Positions 23,958-25,382 of a DNA stretch of 25,382 bases are shown here, in pieces. The position numbers and the translations under genes are program-made. This DNA is from HGM05232 sp044433325 (GTDB lineage Bacteria > Bacteroidota > Bacteroidia > Bacteroidales > Muribaculaceae). Positions within the stretch are counted from its first letter, which is position 1. Every line of letters begins with the position of its first letter. The stretch lies in NCBI GenBank assembly GCA_044433325.1, contig JAWXTT010000011.1, forward strand, positions 1 through 25,382, written 5' to 3'. The notes beneath the pieces were generated by a model. The model saw only the letters and a list, made by a program, of their open reading frames with translations. It searched no databases and had not been told where the DNA came from.

Positions 23958-24155
23958 ACGCCTGACGGTAATGACAGCCTTAGTGACCTTTTGGTAATGA
24001 CAGCCATGCGGTAGCTTTCAGTATGACGCGTCTTTGTGGTTTTTAAATCTCACATAGACAATAAAAAAGCTCTAATTAAAAGCTCATATAGCAGCTTATT
24101 ACCCTGCAAAGTTACTATTCTTAATTAAATATTTTACTATTTTCCCTTCAATTTA
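23958..24155. other. Intergenic stretch with further short repeats, no gene
   Basis: GGTAATGACAGCC occurs at 23967-23979 and again at 23995-24007, within a run of ATGAC motifs (also at 23953-23957 and 24023-24027) that mirror the TGTCAT motifs of the left repeats. At 24107-24114 the minus strand has TAACTTTG, matching a -7 box, but with no -33 box at normal spacing; it is the nearest candidate for purB and would imply a leader of about 430 bases. No coding frame is convincing anywhere from 23675 to 24208. Confidence 0.5.
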
Positions 24156-24186
24156 TTTGCAGATTCAAAAAATAGCCTTACCTTTG
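24156..24186 (+). promoter_or_regulatory. Promoter of the tRNA-Val gene
   Basis: TTTG (24156-24159), 19 bases, TACCTTTG (24179-24186): a full match to the Bacteroidota -33/-7 consensus, ending 22 bases before the tRNA 5' end. Confidence 0.85.
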
Positions 24187-24208
24187 CAACGCAATTAGCA
24201 AAAGAATG

Positions 24209-24286
24209 GGGCGTTTAGCTCAGCTGGTTCAGAGCATCTGCCTTACAAGCAGAGGGTCGGCGGTTCGAATCCGTCAACGCCCACCA
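24209..24286 (+). tRNA. tRNA-Val (anticodon UAC), CCA encoded
   Basis: The acceptor arms GGGCGTT (24209-24215) and AACGCCC (24276-24282) pair fully, followed by discriminator A and an encoded CCA. The D-arm contains AGCTCAGCTGGTTCAGAG, the anticodon arm is TCTGC-CTTACAA-GCAGA giving anticodon TAC (reads GUA and other Val codons), and the T-arm has GGTTCGAATCC. The cloverleaf is intact, 78 bases with CCA. Confidence 0.97.
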
Positions 24287-24296
24287 CCCATACATC

Positions 24297-24331
24297 AACA
24301 CCTTCACCTACTTTAGGCGAGGGTGTTTTTT
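24297..24331 (+). terminator. Intrinsic terminator of the tRNA-Val unit
   Basis: AACACC pairs with GGTGTT (24322-24327); the stem continues inward with T-G, T-A and C-G pairs, one A-C mismatch, and CCTA/TAGG around a 3-base loop. It ends in a run of six T (24326-24331). Confidence 0.85.
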
Positions 24332-24375
24332 GTATTACATCCACCAGGTTGTACCTATTTTAACATTTCTTAATA

Positions 24376-24421
24376 CCCCCCATTTTATTAACACTGTTTT
24401 CGGGATTAAATACTATCTTTG
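24376..24421 (+). promoter_or_regulatory. Promoter region of the small barrel gene, with C6 tract
   Basis: TATCTTTG at 24414-24421 matches the -7 box and ends 29 bases before the ATG. The -33 box is weak (TTAA near 24388-24391, 22 bases away). A run of six C (24376-24381) lies upstream of it, echoing the C9 run at the next gene's promoter. Confidence 0.55.
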
Positions 24422-24450
24422 TAAAATTAATTATCCTAAAACAGAATGCT

Positions 24451-24947
24451 ATGAAACAGAGATTGATTTTAGCTATTGTATTTTTATTGATAGGTGTATC
24501 AACTACCCATGCACAGGAAACAACACAAGAGAGTAAGGTATTAAGTATCAAGGGGACTACTATGTAGGTGGTGGAATCTCAACTTATGAGAACCCATTTG
24601 GTAATATATATTTACAAACAGTACAAGGGTTGAGATTTACCGACCACTTCTCGGCAGGTATAGGTGTCGAGCTTATAATATTTGATGTCTCAGATCCAAT
24701 CTGCCTAGTACCTATAACCCTTAATACTAAAGGATACTTCCCAATTACTGCAAATAATGAGCTATTTATATCGCTAGACTTAGGTGTCGTAACATTTCCT
24801 GATGAAGGTCTGAAAGCAGGTGCTTTTATTATAAACCCTGCTATCGGTATCACATTCTGTGAGAAGTTCAGCGCGAGTATAGGTTATGACTGCATGCTAC
24901 CAGGCGACTTATCAACAATAATAGTTAAACTAGGTTATACATACTAA
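24451..24947 (+). pseudogene. Small secreted outer-membrane beta-barrel gene, one-base frameshift in a G run
   Basis: The ATG at 24451 starts a clear signal peptide (QRLILAIVFLLIGVSTTHAQ) and then ETTQESKVLSIKG, but this frame stops at 24565-24567. The frame that starts at 24555 continues directly: DYYVGGGISTYENPFGN, then barrel-like strands to SIGYDCMLPGDLSTIIVKLG and YTY, stop at 24945-24947. The two frames join if the G4 run at 24552-24555 had one more G (AAG GGG GAC). The intact product would be about 165 residues, similar to small Bacteroidota porin-family/OmpW-like barrels. It could be a pseudogene, a slippage-controlled gene or a sequencing error in a homopolymer. Function unknown. Confidence 0.85.
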
Positions 24948-24971
24948 CCAATTAGATAACATTTAATGCCC

Positions 24972-25000
24972 TCTCCTTTAAAACAAATGAGGAGATTTTC
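24972..25000 (+). terminator. Terminator after the small barrel gene
   Basis: TCTCCT (24972-24977) pairs with AGGAGA (24990-24995), followed by TTTTC and then another TATTTT. It lies 24 bases past the barrel stop. Confidence 0.6.
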
Positions 25001-25045
25001 TATTTTCCATTAAAATATTGGTTGTTTTAAGTATTTTTAACATTA

Positions 25046-25091
25046 CCCCCCCCCTAAATCTTGTTATTTAATTTTCTTTATGGTATCTTTG
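25046..25091 (+). promoter_or_regulatory. Promoter of the last lipoprotein gene, with C9 tract
   Basis: TATCTTTG at 25084-25091 matches the -7 box; CTTG at 25060-25063, 20 bases upstream, serves as -33. Nine C in a row (25046-25054) end 5 bases before the -33 box. The leader to the ATG at 25119 would be about 21 bases. Confidence 0.65.
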
Positions 25092-25118
25092 CAACATAAC
25101 TTATTAAAATTAATGACT

Positions 25119-25382
25119 ATGAGAAAATATTCAATTTTAGCAACTATTGGAGTGGTATTAACACTCTTAGTTAGCAGTTGTAATACTGATGAGTTTGAAG
25201 TATATACTTCTGAATCGGTACTGGAATCACTAGATACTAATAGTGATACAAGTATGGTTGATTTTATATTAATATTAGAGGAAGAGAATGCTGCATGGTA
25301 CCCATCTGAGGTATGTTATTTATATAGTGATGGCTCGGTTTGGGCTACATATTTAGATAATGAATATCTGATGTTTAATGTA
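25119..25382 (+). CDS. Lipoprotein of unknown function, 3' end beyond the window
   Basis: The first 88 codons are present and the frame is still open at the window end. The N-terminus is a lipoprotein signal: MRKYSILATIGVVLTLLVSS then Cys21 in lipobox LVSSC, followed by an Asn/Thr/Asp/Glu segment that in Bacteroidota can direct lipoproteins to the surface. An in-frame ATG two codons earlier (25113) is an alternative start. The rest (EEENAAWYPSEVCYLYSDGS, then VWATYLDNEYLMFN) is not recognised; it may be a short periplasmic or surface domain. It has its own promoter and is not co-transcribed with the barrel gene, which ends in a terminator. Confidence 0.75.
   Translation, partial: MRKYSILATIGVVLTLLVSSCNTDEFEVYTSESVLESLDTNSDTSMVDFILILEEENAAWYPSEVCYLYSDGSVWATYLDNEYLMFNV

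Noticed and set aside
24209..25382. Genomic island inserted at the tRNA-Val gene
   Set aside because: No integrase, no repeat of the tRNA 3' end and no other mobility gene is visible in the available sequence.

Overview
The window is a chromosomal segment from a member of the Bacteroidota, most likely order Bacteroidales. The DNA is AT-rich, several promoters carry the Bacteroidota -33 TTTG / -7 TAnnTTTG pattern, and the centre holds a complete type IX secretion (T9SS) core operon. TAA, TAG and TGA all end genes here, so the standard bacterial code applies. There is no rRNA, IS element, integrase or CRISPR array; one tRNA is present.

Layout. (1) 1-3140, plus strand: an outer-membrane FadL-like barrel whose first codon is cut by the window edge, an LptC-like lipoprotein and a CNNM/CBS/CorC membrane protein, together an envelope cluster. 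(2) 3137-6665, minus strand: a SUI1/YciH translation factor followed by an AddA/RecB-type helicase-nuclease; the nuclease gene meets the CorC gene tail to tail on a shared CTAG. (3) 6755-13583, plus strand: porT, porP/sprF, gldK/porK, gldL/porL, gldM/porM and gldN/porN, tightly packed. These build the outer-membrane ring (K, N), the inner-membrane proton-driven motor (L, M) and outer-membrane accessories (T, P) of the T9SS. (4) 13721-16488: a seven-helix membrane AraC regulator, convergent across a long perfect hairpin with a two-gene operon whose two small-fold proteins are both internally duplicated. (5) 16583-17527, minus: a nucleoside-recognition (Gate) membrane protein.

(6) 17600-18670 is a scar-like region. 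It has a possible structured RNA leader, a truncated MntP-like start with no remaining body, and a Fic gene with one in-frame amber codon, facing the mntP remnant. (7) 18733-22190, plus: a well-defined promoter, an XRE-cupin regulator, an AMP-forming acyl-CoA synthetase and proB, spaced like one operon and ending at a bidirectional terminator shared with purB (22331-23674, minus). (8) 23675-24208: no gene, but imperfect tandem repeats and a REP-like inverted repeat. (9) 24156-25382: tRNA-Val(UAC) with promoter and terminator, a small outer-membrane barrel gene broken by a one-base loss in a G run, and the start of a lipoprotein gene that runs off the window.

The main system is the T9SS operon, notable for porT at its head. 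The most unusual details are the decayed MntP/Fic junction, the G-run frameshift, and C-tracts just upstream of two neighbouring promoters.
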